Shown here in pieces: positions 26,452-34,735 of a DNA stretch of 64,000 nucleotides. Under the pieces are notes generated by a model. It worked only from the letters and a program-made list of their open reading frames with translations, was not told the origin of the DNA and made no database searches. The position numbers were made by a program, and so were the translations under genes. The DNA is from Deltaproteobacteria bacterium. GTDB lineage: Bacteria; Myxococcota_A; UBA9042; PHBI01. Numbering within the stretch: position 1 is the first letter of the stretch; the number at the start of each line of letters is the position of its first letter. The stretch spans positions 744,001 through 808,000 of the forward strand of contig JACKFA010000004.1 of assembly GCA_020632715.1 (NCBI GenBank), written 5' to 3'.

Positions 26452-26530
26452 CGGAACCGGGACAGACCGGTCGGTCCATGGCAGGGTGGGGGTGGGCCTC
26501 GGGCGCGCCTCGGGGCCCGGGAGGTGAGCG

Positions 26531-27529
26531 ATGACGAGGCAGCGGCTGACGATCTTCCTGGCGGGCGCGGCGCTCACGCTGCTCGCGGCCCCTGGGGGCG
26601 CGGCGAGCGCGGCGGCGCCTGCGCCCGCGCCCGACGGCGCCGTGAAGGGGCAGCTCGCGCCGGGCTTCCACGCGGTCGTGTGCGGCGTGGTCGGGAGCGG
26701 CGCGACGAAGGTGGCGGCGGTGGAGGCGTGCGCGAAGGCGGTGAAGGCGAACCGCCACGTGTCGCAGAAGCGCTGCCGGTGCGACCGGGCGGACGTCGTC
26801 GAGACGAAGGCCGCCGACGCGCCGGCGTTCTATCTGTCCGGCTGGTGGCACCGCGGCGCGACGCCCGCGGCGGCGGTCGCGGCGTGCCGCGCGGAGGAGC
26901 GGAGGCTCGCCGGCGAGCGCGGTCAGGGCGTGGACGACGCGCTCGACGTGCAGGCGTGCGAGACGGAGCTCCACGCGGTGTGGGGGCCGTTCGAGCGCAG
27001 GAAGGCGCGGAGCGGGTTCGACGACGAGCGGGTCTACCGCTGGCTCACGGACGAGGGGCAGTGGGTGGACGCGCGCGGGGAGGGGCCGTGCTTCCCGGCG
27101 GGGACGCAGGTGCTGACGCCTGACGGGGCGCGGCCGATCGAGGCGCTGAAGGTGGGCGACCGCGTGGTGTCGTGGCCGGCGGAGAGCGTGACGGGGCGCG
27201 ACCTGAAGACGGCGCGCGACGTGACGGCGCGCGTGGCGCGGGTGAAGGAGCGCTTCGCCGACGAGGTGCTGACCATCGCGCTCGGCGAGGGGCGGACGCT
27301 GCGCGCGACGCCGAACCACCCGATCTACAGCGCGACGCGAGGCGGCTTCGTGGTCGCGGGCGAGCTGACGGTCGACGAGAAGGTCGTGGTGCGCGGCGAG
27401 GACGGCGCCCCGGCCGAGCTCGCCGTGACGAAGGTCGACAAGGAGGCCGGCCCCATCGCGGTCTACGACATCACGGTCGACCCGACGCACACGTACTTCG
27501 CCGAGGGCGTCTGGGTGCACAACTACTGA
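26531..27529 (+). CDS. exported protein ending in a Hint (intein/Hedgehog-type) autoprocessing domain
   Basis: 332-residue protein. It has a signal peptide (about 1-26) and an unfamiliar region at 27-186 with several Cys (VVCGVVG, KRCRCDRADV, AACRAEE, QACETE) and SGWWHRG. From Cys187 to the C-terminus there is a Hint domain. Block A is CFPAGTQVLTPDGARPIEAL, block B is ATPNHPIYSA, and blocks F/G are VYDITVDPTHTYFAEGVW ending VHNY. The nucleophile Cys187, the block-B His and the terminal His-Asn are all present, so self-cleavage looks possible. Unlike polymorphic toxins or inteins, only Tyr332 follows the Asn, so there is no downstream cargo. It ends 9 bp from the convergent kinase gene. Confidence 0.85.
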   Translation: MTRQRLTIFLAGAALTLLAAPGGAASAAAPAPAPDGAVKGQLAPGFHAVVCGVVGSGATKVAAVEACAKAVKANRHVSQKRCRCDRADVVETKAADAPAFYLSGWWHRGATPAAAVAACRAEERRLAGERGQGVDDALDVQACETELHAVWGPFERRKARSGFDDERVYRWLTDEGQWVDARGEGPCFPAGTQVLTPDGARPIEALKVGDRVVSWPAESVTGRDLKTARDVTARVARVKERFADEVLTIALGEGRTLRATPNHPIYSATRGGFVVAGELTVDEKVVVRGEDGAPAELAVTKVDKEAGPIAVYDITVDPTHTYFAEGVWVHNY

Positions 27530-27538
27530 GTCGGCTCG

Positions 27539-29881
27539 CTACGGCGCCGTGCCCGAGAGCCGCGCGATGTCGCCCCGCACCCAGTCGGCGTCGGGCGCGC
27601 TCGGCAGCGCCGTGAGGTAGCGCCGGTAGGCCTCGAGCGCGGCGTCCGGGCGGCCGCGGCGCTCGAGGAGGACGCCGAGCTGCTTGTAGGCGCGCGGGTA
27701 GCCGTGCTGCGCGGCGTCGTAGTAGACGGGCAGGGCGCCGTCGAGGTCGCCGCGCTTATGGAGCTCCCACGCCTCGTCGTAGAGCTCCTTGCCGGTCTTC
27801 TCCTTCGCGACGGGCGTCGGCGTCTTCGTCGTCGCGGCCGTGTCCGGCTTCTTGGCCGTCGTGTCCGGCTTCTTCGCCGGCACGTCCGCCTTCTTCACCG
27901 GGGCCTTCGCGACCGCCGTCTCCTCGGCGGCCACGGCCACCACCGGCTCGGGCGCCGCCCGCTCGAGCGTCAGCAGCTCGAGCTCGAGCGTCAGGAGCTC
28001 CGCCTCGGGTCTCCCGAAGGAGGGCGCGAGGCTCGCCGGGAGCCAGACGCGGCGCGCCTCGCCGGGTCGCATCATCGTCAGGGCCTCGCGCACGCCGGGG
28101 CTCGCGGCGTCCACCGCCACTCGGGTGGGCGTCGGCTCGGCGTCCGTCAGGCGCGCGCCGTCTGCCTGCCACGCGCGGAGCACCACGACCGCTGCGTCCT
28201 TCTCGCCCGTCGGCGCCTCCGTCTCGTTGCCCGGCGTCAGGACGACCCAGGCGAGCCCGGAGTCGGCGCGCTCGGCGTCGTCGGGCGGGGTCAGCGGCGG
28301 GTGCTCCTCCGCGGCCGCGGCCGCGGCGGTCGCGTCGCCCTCGACCGCGTCGGCGCCGCCCTCCTCGCCCTCGCCGACGGCGGCGACCGCGCTCGGGGCT
28401 GCGTCTTCGCCCGCCTCGCCGGCGATGGCCGCGTCGGGGGCGTCGTCCGTCGGGACGGCGAGCGCGGCGGCCGGGGCCGGCGTCGTCGTCACCGCGGCCT
28501 CGGACCCGGCCTCGGGGCGCGACGGCTGCGGCGCGCTCGCCCCCGAGCCGAGCGCGATGGCCGCGACGGCCACGCCCACCGCGACCGCGGCCCCGCCGGC
28601 GACGAGCCAGAGCCCGCGGCGCGACGGCGGCGGCGCCACCACGGCGGACGAGGTGCCCGACGACAAGGCGCCCACGGTCGGCGTCTGCTCGGTGCCGAGC
28701 GGCTTCGGGGCCCGCAGGAGCCGCTCACGCTCGGCCGCGAGCTCTGCCCGCTCGGCGACGAGGCGCGCGCGCTCGGCGGCGAGGGCCTCGCGCTCGCGGT
28801 GGGCGGCGAGGACGTCCGTCGTGCTCAGGAGCCCCGTGAGGTCGATGGACATCATGCCGCTCGCGCGCTCGCCGATGAGCGCGTCGCAGGTGGCGCCGAG
28901 GGCGTCGCGCATCTCCTGCGCCGTGCGGAAGCGGTCGGCCGGGGCGTGGGCGAGGGCGCGCCGGAAGAAGGCGGCGGCGACGTCGGGGACGTCGAGGTCG
29001 GCGATCTGCGCGACCGGGTCGTACGACGGGCTCAGCTTCGCGGCGACGACGGCCTGGGCGCTGTTCCCGCCGAAGGCGCGGCGGCCGGTCATCATCTCGA
29101 AGGCGATGCAGCCGACGGCGTAGAGGTCCGTCCAGGGGCCGATGTTGCGGCGCGCGATCTGCTCGGGCGCCATGTAGCGCGGCGTGCCCATGGCGACCGA
29201 GGTGTCGTGGTTGTCGTCGAGGAACTTGGCGAGCCCGAAGTCGAGGATCCGCACGAAGTCCGGGTTCCCGGCGACGCGCTGGAGCATCACGTTCTCGGGC
29301 TTCACGTCGCGGTGCACGATGTCGCGCTCGTGGGCGGCCTCGAGGCCGTCGAGCAGCTGCCGCAGGATGTGCCGGACGGCCGCGATGTCGAGCGGCTCGG
29401 CGCGGAGGGCGCGCGCGGCGAGGTCGGCGTTGAGGGTGCGCCCGCCGTCGACGTACTCCATGACGAGGTAGGGGGTGCCGTCCCAGACGCCGTACTTCAG
29501 GAGCCGCACGATGTGCGGGTGCGAGAGGCGCGCGAGCGCCTGCGCCTCGCCCTCGAACTTCTCGAGGCGCATGGCCTGCGCGCGCTCGTCGCCGCCGTCG
29601 CGGTGGACGAGCTTCAGCGCCGTCGGGAGCATGATGGGGCGCTGGAGGGCGAGGTAGACCTTGCCGAAGCCGCCCGCGCCGAGGAGCGAGACGAGCAGGT
29701 ACTCGTCCATGGCGCGGCCGACGAGGGCGTCGCGCTTGTCGCGCGCGACGGCGGCGACCGCGTCGGGGGGGACGTGGTGGTAGCCGCGGAGCGCGCAGAC
29801 GCGCTCCTGGCACGGCTCGCCGACGAGGCCGTGGCCTTCGCAGGAAGGGCAGATGCCGGCGGTGTCCTGGGAGCGGCCCAT
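27539..29881 (-). CDS. transmembrane Ser/Thr protein kinase with FKBP-like and TPR-like periplasmic domains
   Basis: 780-residue Hanks-type kinase. Residues 11-29 form a Cys motif (CPSC, EPCQERVC) resembling a small zinc knuckle. The kinase domain spans about 58-325, with P-loop LGAGGFGKVYLA, invariant Lys in TALKLV, HRDVKPEN with Asp192, DFG at 214-216 and GTPRYMAPEQ. A coiled stretch of Ala/Glu/Arg repeats follows, then one membrane helix at about 420-445 and an acidic linker. Residues about 538-640 look like a degenerate FKBP-type prolyl isomerase (LAWVVLTPGNETEAP, MRPGEARRVWLPASLAPSFG). After a Lys/Pro-rich linker the last 80 residues are TPR-like (LHKRGDLDGALPVYYDAAQH). A strong AGGAGGTGG site precedes the ATG. 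Confidence 0.92.
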   Translation of the reverse strand: MGRSQDTAGICPSCEGHGLVGEPCQERVCALRGYHHVPPDAVAAVARDKRDALVGRAMDEYLLVSLLGAGGFGKVYLALQRPIMLPTALKLVHRDGGDERAQAMRLEKFEGEAQALARLSHPHIVRLLKYGVWDGTPYLVMEYVDGGRTLNADLAARALRAEPLDIAAVRHILRQLLDGLEAAHERDIVHRDVKPENVMLQRVAGNPDFVRILDFGLAKFLDDNHDTSVAMGTPRYMAPEQIARRNIGPWTDLYAVGCIAFEMMTGRRAFGGNSAQAVVAAKLSPSYDPVAQIADLDVPDVAAAFFRRALAHAPADRFRTAQEMRDALGATCDALIGERASGMMSIDLTGLLSTTDVLAAHREREALAAERARLVAERAELAAERERLLRAPKPLGTEQTPTVGALSSGTSSAVVAPPPSRRGLWLVAGGAAVAVGVAVAAIALGSGASAPQPSRPEAGSEAAVTTTPAPAAALAVPTDDAPDAAIAGEAGEDAAPSAVAAVGEGEEGGADAVEGDATAAAAAAEEHPPLTPPDDAERADSGLAWVVLTPGNETEAPTGEKDAAVVVLRAWQADGARLTDAEPTPTRVAVDAASPGVREALTMMRPGEARRVWLPASLAPSFGRPEAELLTLELELLTLERAAPEPVVAVAAEETAVAKAPVKKADVPAKKPDTTAKKPDTAATTKTPTPVAKEKTGKELYDEAWELHKRGDLDGALPVYYDAAQHGYPRAYKQLGVLLERRGRPDAALEAYRRYLTALPSAPDADWVRGDIARLSGTAP

Positions 29882-30034
29882 GGGCCACCTCCTCGGTCGA
29901 TCGAGCGATTGGGGGAGCGAAGAGCGGCACCGACGACGTTCCCGTCGGTCGGCGCCGCCTGTCAACCCCCGTAGCCCGGTCGAGCGGGCGGCCGGGACGC
30001 GCGGCGTGCGGCGCTGAGCGCGCCGCCGCCAGGG

Positions 30035-31249
30035 TCAGCCGAGGCGCGCCGCCAGGTTACGGTCGAGCGCGTCGAGGAACTCGTCGGTCGTGAGCCACTT
30101 CTGGTCCTTCCCGATGAGGATCGCGAGGTCCTTCGTCATCTCGCCGCCCTCGACCGTGTCGACGCAGACCGCCTCGAGGGTGTCCGCGAAGGCGACGACG
30201 TCCGGCGTGTCGTCGAAGTGGCCGCGGTACTTGAGGCCGCGGGTCCACGCGAAGATCGACGCGATCGGGTTCGTCGAGGTCGGGCGCCCCTTCTGGTGCT
30301 CGCGGTAGTGGCGCGTGACCGTGCCGTGCGCGGCCTCCGCCTCGACCGTCTTCCCGTCGGGCGTCATGAGGACCGACGTCATCAGGCCGAGCGAGCCGAA
30401 GCCCTGCGCGACCGTGTCGGACTGCACGTCGCCGTCGTAGTTCTTGCAGGCCCAGACGAAGCCGCCCTCCCACTTGAGCGCGGCCGCGACCATGTCGTCG
30501 ATGAGGCGGTGCTCGTAGGTGATGCCGGCGGCCTCGAAGCGCTCGGCGAACTCCTCATCGAAGACCTTCTGGAAGAGGTCCTTGAAGCGCCCATCGTACT
30601 TCTTGAGGATCGTGTTCTTCGTCGACAGGTAGACCGGCCAGCCGCGGTCGAGCCCGTAGTTGAACGAGCTCCGCGCGAAGCCGATGATCGACTCGTCGAG
30701 GTTGTACATGCCCATCGCGACGCCGCCCGCCTGGAAGTCGAACACCTTGTGCTCGATCGGCGCGCCGCCGCCGGCGGGCGTGAAGGTCATCGTGAGGGTG
30801 CCGGCGCCGGGCACGACGAAGTCGGTGGCGCGGTACTGGTCGCCGAAGGCGTGGCGGCCGATGACGATGGGCTTCGTCCAGCCGGGGACGAGGCGCGGCA
30901 CGTTCTTGCAGATGATCGGCTCGCGGAAGATCGTGCCGCCGACGATGTTGCGGATGGTCCCGTTCGGGGACTTCCACATCTCCTTCAGCCCGAACTCCTC
31001 GACGCGCGCCTCGTCCGGCGTGATCGTCGCGCACTTCACGGCGACGCCGTGCTTCTTCGTGGCGAGGGCCGAGTCGACCGTGACCTGGTCGTTCGTCGCG
31101 TCGCGGTGCTCGATGCTGAGGTCGTAGTACTCGAGGTCGACGTCGAGGTACGGCAGGATCAGCTTGTCCTTGATCTTCTGCCAGATGATCCGCGTCATCT
31201 CGTCGCCGTCCATCTCGACGATCGGGTTCTTGACCTTGATCTTGTTCAT
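30035..31249 (-). CDS. icd: NADP-dependent isocitrate dehydrogenase
   Basis: 404-residue isocitrate dehydrogenase of the homodimeric type shared with eukaryotes (about 400-415 aa), converting isocitrate to 2-oxoglutarate and CO2 in the TCA cycle. Clear family segments are the start [20 protein letters not shown], substrate loop [20 protein letters not shown], and [14 protein letters not shown]. The metal/substrate region includes [20 protein letters not shown] and [20 protein letters not shown], and the cofactor region [17 protein letters not shown]. No residue expected for catalysis appears missing. It is followed 153 bp later by the kinase gene on the same strand. Identification is secure. 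Confidence 0.97.
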   Translation of the reverse strand: MNKIKVKNPIVEMDGDEMTRIIWQKIKDKLILPYLDVDLEYYDLSIEHRDATNDQVTVDSALATKKHGVAVKCATITPDEARVEEFGLKEMWKSPNGTIRNIVGGTIFREPIICKNVPRLVPGWTKPIVIGRHAFGDQYRATDFVVPGAGTLTMTFTPAGGGAPIEHKVFDFQAGGVAMGMYNLDESIIGFARSSFNYGLDRGWPVYLSTKNTILKKYDGRFKDLFQKVFDEEFAERFEAAGITYEHRLIDDMVAAALKWEGGFVWACKNYDGDVQSDTVAQGFGSLGLMTSVLMTPDGKTVEAEAAHGTVTRHYREHQKGRPTSTNPIASIFAWTRGLKYRGHFDDTPDVVAFADTLEAVCVDTVEGGEMTKDLAILIGKDQKWLTTDEFLDALDRNLAARLG

Positions 31250-31400
31250 CGCGGGTGTCCGTCCTTCGGTCACGGGTCAGCAGTTCAGCGCCCGCCGTCT
31301 TTAGCAGGGTCGCCGACGCTTGTCGCCCAGAACCCGGCGCGCGGCGAGGCGGCGCTGGATTCCACCGTGACTTCCGCCGTTTGGGACGGCGAGCCCGCGC

Positions 31401-31979
31401 TCAGCGCGCCGCCGCCGACGTCGTGCACGCCGCGTCGGTCACGGGCGCCCTCCTGAACGCGACGTCGTCGAGCACGCGCCCGTCGCGCCCGACGAGCTGC
31501 ACGGCGAGGCCGCCGTCGGGGCGGAGCTCGTAGCGCAGGGCGCCGGGCTCGTCCGCGTCGCCCGCCGGCCGGACCGCGAGGAACGCGCGCTCGGAGACGG
31601 CCGTCAGGCGGAACGGCGTCACCTGGCCGCCGTCGAGCATGACCGTCATGACGAGCCCGCGGCCGTCGTCGTGGACGCGCATCGTCTCCCCCGAGGTCTG
31701 TGCGCCCGCGACCTGGCGGCCCACGCCGAGCATCGAGTCGCCGGCGGCGGGGAGCCAGCGCTCGACGAAGCAGGTGCCGCCTGCGTCGGCGCCGATCCAA
31801 TCGCCGACGAGCCAGCGCAGGTCGACCACCCGCGCCTGCCACGGGAGCGGCGGCCCGACCGGGGCGGCCTCGGCCGCGACGGGGCCGGCCGGGCGCGCGG
31901 GCGTCGGCTCGTGGTGGGCGCAGGCGGGGGCGAGGAGGAGGAGGAGGGCGGCGACGAGGGCCGCGCGGGAGGCGGTCAC
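31401..31979 (-). CDS. lipoprotein with DUF6265-like domain
   Basis: 192-residue predicted lipoprotein: signal MTASRAALVAALLLLLAPAC with Cys20, then a His/Pro/Ala linker. The mature domain from about residue 50 has LRWLVGDWIGADAGGTCFVE, RWLPAAGDSMLGVGRQV and MRVHDDGRGLVMTVMLDGG, which match the DUF6265 pattern of a small lipocalin-like barrel. The GTG start at 31977-31979 overlaps the stop of the upstream lipoprotein gene (GTGA), so the two are translationally coupled. A long open frame runs upstream without a stop only because the upstream gene carries a frameshift; the boundary here is set by the signal peptide. Confidence 0.75.
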   Translation of the reverse strand: MTASRAALVAALLLLLAPACAHHEPTPARPAGPVAAEAAPVGPPLPWQARVVDLRWLVGDWIGADAGGTCFVERWLPAAGDSMLGVGRQVAGAQTSGETMRVHDDGRGLVMTVMLDGGQVTPFRLTAVSERAFLAVRPAGDADEPGALRYELRPDGGLAVQLVGRDGRVLDDVAFRRAPVTDAACTTSAAAR

Positions 31980-33536
31980 TGGCAGGTGCTCCCGCCGTCG
32001 ACCGAGTCGCCGACGTCCACCGCGCGCGCCTCGAAGCGCAAGCCCGCGCTGTAGCCGTCGCCGATGCGGTAGTCGAGGGCGCAGTCGGCGCCCGGGATGA
32101 AGCCGCTCTCCGAGCAGTCGCCGTCGTTGCAGCAGCCCACGATCGTCACGTTCGACACGAGGCAGGGGAGGGTGCCCGTGCTGAACTGGATCCAGTCCTT
32201 CCCGCCGTTGCCCTCGGCGTCCTGGTCGATGTGGCCGATGAGGCCGAGGATCGCGTGGAGCGCGGTGGGGCAGCGCGGGAGGAGCGCGGAGGTGTCGATG
32301 CGATAGAGCACCGAGGCCGGGATCACGCCGCCGAGGCGCCCGTCGATGAGCTTCCGCAGCGCGCCGCCCGAGGTGCGGGCGATGGTCGCCTCGACGTGGG
32401 CGCGGGCGACGCGGAGGACGCCGAGCGGGCCGCCCGGGAGCGGCAGGGCGGCGGTCGTCAGGTAGAGGATGGGCGGCGTCGGCTGGGCGTTGCTCGAGGC
32501 GGCCGCGTAGATGCCGTTCGCGACGTCGTCCGTGTCGTCGATGAGCACGTCGGGGACGCACTGATCGTCGAAGGAGCCCGCGTCGCTCCAGAGCACCGGG
32601 TTCGCGTTCGAGTCCTGCCGCCAGGGGACCGGCGCGTCGCTCGGGGGGCAGGCCGGGTCGACGCCGAAGTGGAAGGAGACGCTGATGTCGGGGTCGTTCC
32701 CGAGGTCCTGCACGGCGCCGAGGGTGATGAGCTGGATGATGGTGCCGTCGTCGAGGTAGCCGTCGAGGAGGTTGTTCAGCTGCTGGTTGATGAGCGCGTT
32801 GGAGGCGAGGCGGTTGTCGCGGCCGGTGTAGAGGTTGTGGTCGCCGTCGGCGTCGTCGAGGTCGAAGCCGACGTTGCCGTCGAGGGAGAGCTTCGTCAGG
32901 ACGACCGTGGGCTCGCGCTCGCAGCTGCCGGGGCGGCAGCCGTCGAGGGCGCAGGCGTTGCCGTCGTCGCAGGCCTCGTCGGGGTCGACGACGTGGTCGC
33001 CGCAATAGCCCGCGACGACGGTGTCCGGGCTCGTGTCCGCGGGGGTGACGGTGTCGAGGGTGTCGGCGACGACGGTGTCGGTGGGGGTGACGGTGTCCGT
33101 GGTGTCGGCGACGACGGTGTCCGTGGGGGTGACGGTGTCGGTGGTGTCCGTGGTGTCGGCGACGACGGTGTCCGTCCGGGACGACGGTGTCGACCGGCAC
33201 GACGGTGTCCTCGACGACGACGGTGTCCTCGATGACGACGGTGTCGACCGGCGGGAGCGTGTCCTCCGGCGGGGCCGTGTCCTCCGGCGGGAGCGTGTCC
33301 CCGGGCGGCAGCGTGTCGACGGTGGGCAACGTGTCGACGGTGGGCAGCGTGTCCTCCGGCGCGCCCGTGTCGACCACGGCGGTGTCGGCCTCGGCGTCGC
33401 CCTCGACGTCCTCGACGCCGCCGAGGTCCGGGCTCCCCTTCGTGTCGGTGGCCCCGATCGCGCCGTTCTCGCCGTCGTCGAGGCAGCCGGCCAGCATCGC
33501 CGCGCACGCCAAGGCCGTGACCCATCTCCAGCTCAT
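31976..33536 (-). CDS. lipoprotein with Asp/Thr-repeat stalk, reading frame broken by one extra base
   Basis: Predicted lipoprotein: MSWRWVTALACAAMLAGC signal (Cys18), a stalk rich in VDT/EDT/ADT repeats (about residues 40-180), then a globular domain. The domain contains a short Cys-rich module (CGDHVVDPDEACDDGNACAL) followed by LDGNVGFDLDDADGDHNLYT. It continues to the C-terminus SVDGGSTCQ, about 520 residues in all. The frame is interrupted within the stalk near 33176-33180: removing one base from the run read as CCGGG restores an uninterrupted VVPTDTVVADTTDT repeat. Upstream of that point the N-terminal frame is correct; downstream the frame ending at 31976 is correct. Start chosen at 33536, after GGGGGACGAG; an ATG at 33548 is also possible. 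Confidence 0.7.
33059..33190. repeat. 42-bp tandem repeat encoding the Asp/Thr stalk
   Basis: Two near-identical 42-bp copies (33059-33100 and 33101-33142), then a 9-bp partial unit and a third, diverged copy from 33152. The unit starts GGTGTCGGCGACGACGGTGT on the plus strand. The single-base frameshift falls in the third copy. It encodes the DTVVADT/TDT stalk of the lipoprotein on the minus strand. Confidence 0.75.
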
Positions 33537-33601
33537 CTCGTCCCCCATGGCTGTCCGTCCACGCTAGCCAACTCTCCCCCGTCACGGCAACCTGAGCGGC
33601 G

Positions 33602-34540
33602 ATGGCGCCCCCCACGACCCCTCGAGGACAGGCCGCCGGCCTCGCTCCGCGCGCGCCCTCGCGGAGCCGCGCCGTCCCGCTCGCGCTCGGCGTCGCCGTC
33701 CTCGCCATCAGCTTCGCCGGCACCTTCTTCCGCGAGGCCGCGCCCACCCACCCCCTCGTCGCCGCCGGCCTCCGCCTCGCGCTCGTCGCGGTCCTCCTCG
33801 CCCCGGCCATCGTCCGCGCCGCGCGCGCCAGCCTCCTCGACCGCCGCTTCCTCCGCCACGCCGCCCTCGGCGGCGTCGCCTACGCCGTCCACTTCGGCGC
33901 CTGGGTCGCGAGCCTCGGCCTCACCTCGGTCGCCGCCTCCGTCACCCTCGTCACGGCCTCGCCGCTCATCCTCGCCCTCATCGCGCTCGCGACGGGGCGC
34001 GACCGCCCGACGCCGCGGATCTGGCTCGGCCTCGCCGTCGCGGTCGTCGGCCTCGCCCTGGTCGGCGGCGCCGACCTCGCCGGCAACGGCACCCTCGCCG
34101 GCGCCGCGCTCGCCCTCCTCGGCGCCGCCGCCATCGCCGTCTACCTCCTCCTCGGCCGCGCGCTCGGCAACCGCCTCGACGCCCTCGCCTTCAGCGGCCT
34201 GTCCGCCGCCGGCGGCGCCGTGCTGCTCCTCGGCGTCGCCCTCGCCCTCGGGATCCCGCTCGCCCCGCCCACGGAGCACGCCGCCACCTTCATCGTCCTG
34301 ACCGCGCTCGTCCCTCACCTCGTCGGGCACTCGCTCCTCACGTGGTCGCTCCGCCACACGACCCCCACGGTCGTCGGCGTCGCCACCCTCGGCGAGCCCG
34401 TCGGCGCCGCGATCGTGGCCTGGCTCTGGCTCGGCGAGGTCGTGACGCCGCTCACCGCCGCCGGGTGCGCCGTCACCCTCGCCGGCGTCGCCGTCGCCGT
34501 CACGCGCCGCCGCCCCGCGCGCCGCCCCGCCGCGGCCTGA
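33602..34540 (+). CDS. DMT-family (EamA) transporter
   Basis: 312-residue inner-membrane protein with ten predicted helices in two EamA repeats. The first half opens with ALGVAVLAISFAGTFFREAA and contains LVAAGLRLALVAVLLAPAIV and SLGLTSVAASVTLVTASPL. The second half has TALVPHLVGHSLLTWSLRHT, then VVGVATLGEPVGAAIVAWLW and GEVVTPLTAAGCAVTLAGVA, all characteristic of EamA proteins. These export amino acids, metabolites or drugs; the substrate cannot be told from sequence. It is divergent from the broken lipoprotein gene (65-bp gap). A small GGAGAG/CTCTCC hairpin follows its stop. Confidence 0.9.
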   Translation: MAPPTTPRGQAAGLAPRAPSRSRAVPLALGVAVLAISFAGTFFREAAPTHPLVAAGLRLALVAVLLAPAIVRAARASLLDRRFLRHAALGGVAYAVHFGAWVASLGLTSVAASVTLVTASPLILALIALATGRDRPTPRIWLGLAVAVVGLALVGGADLAGNGTLAGAALALLGAAAIAVYLLLGRALGNRLDALAFSGLSAAGGAVLLLGVALALGIPLAPPTEHAATFIVLTALVPHLVGHSLLTWSLRHTTPTVVGVATLGEPVGAAIVAWLWLGEVVTPLTAAGCAVTLAGVAVAVTRRRPARRPAAA

Positions 34541-34555
34541 GATTCTCAGACCCCC

Positions 34556-34571
34556 GGAGAGCCGCCTCTCC
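34556..34571. terminator. short hairpin after the DMT transporter gene
   Basis: Perfect 6-bp stem GGAGAG (34556-34561) and CTCTCC (34566-34571) with a CCGC loop, 16 bp after the transporter stop. A second dyad CTGAG-ATT-CTCAG overlaps the stop codon at 34538-34550. No T-run follows, so intrinsic termination is uncertain. Confidence 0.35.
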
Positions 34572-34735
34572 AGCGGCTCAATTGAACGAGCGCTCGGAAA
34601 AATCCGGATACACCCTTGCCAATCTCGGCAGCGCCGTGCAGGGTCGAAAAAGCCGAGGCGGAATCGGACATTGCGGAGTCCGTTCGCGCGCCGCGGCAAC
34701 CCCCGACAACTCATCGAGACGCACGCGAGGCTCTC

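Noticed and set aside
26531..27529. Hint protein considered as a toxin delivery module of a polymorphic toxin system
   Set aside because: No toxin domain follows the Hint domain and no immunity gene is adjacent; the next gene is a convergent kinase.
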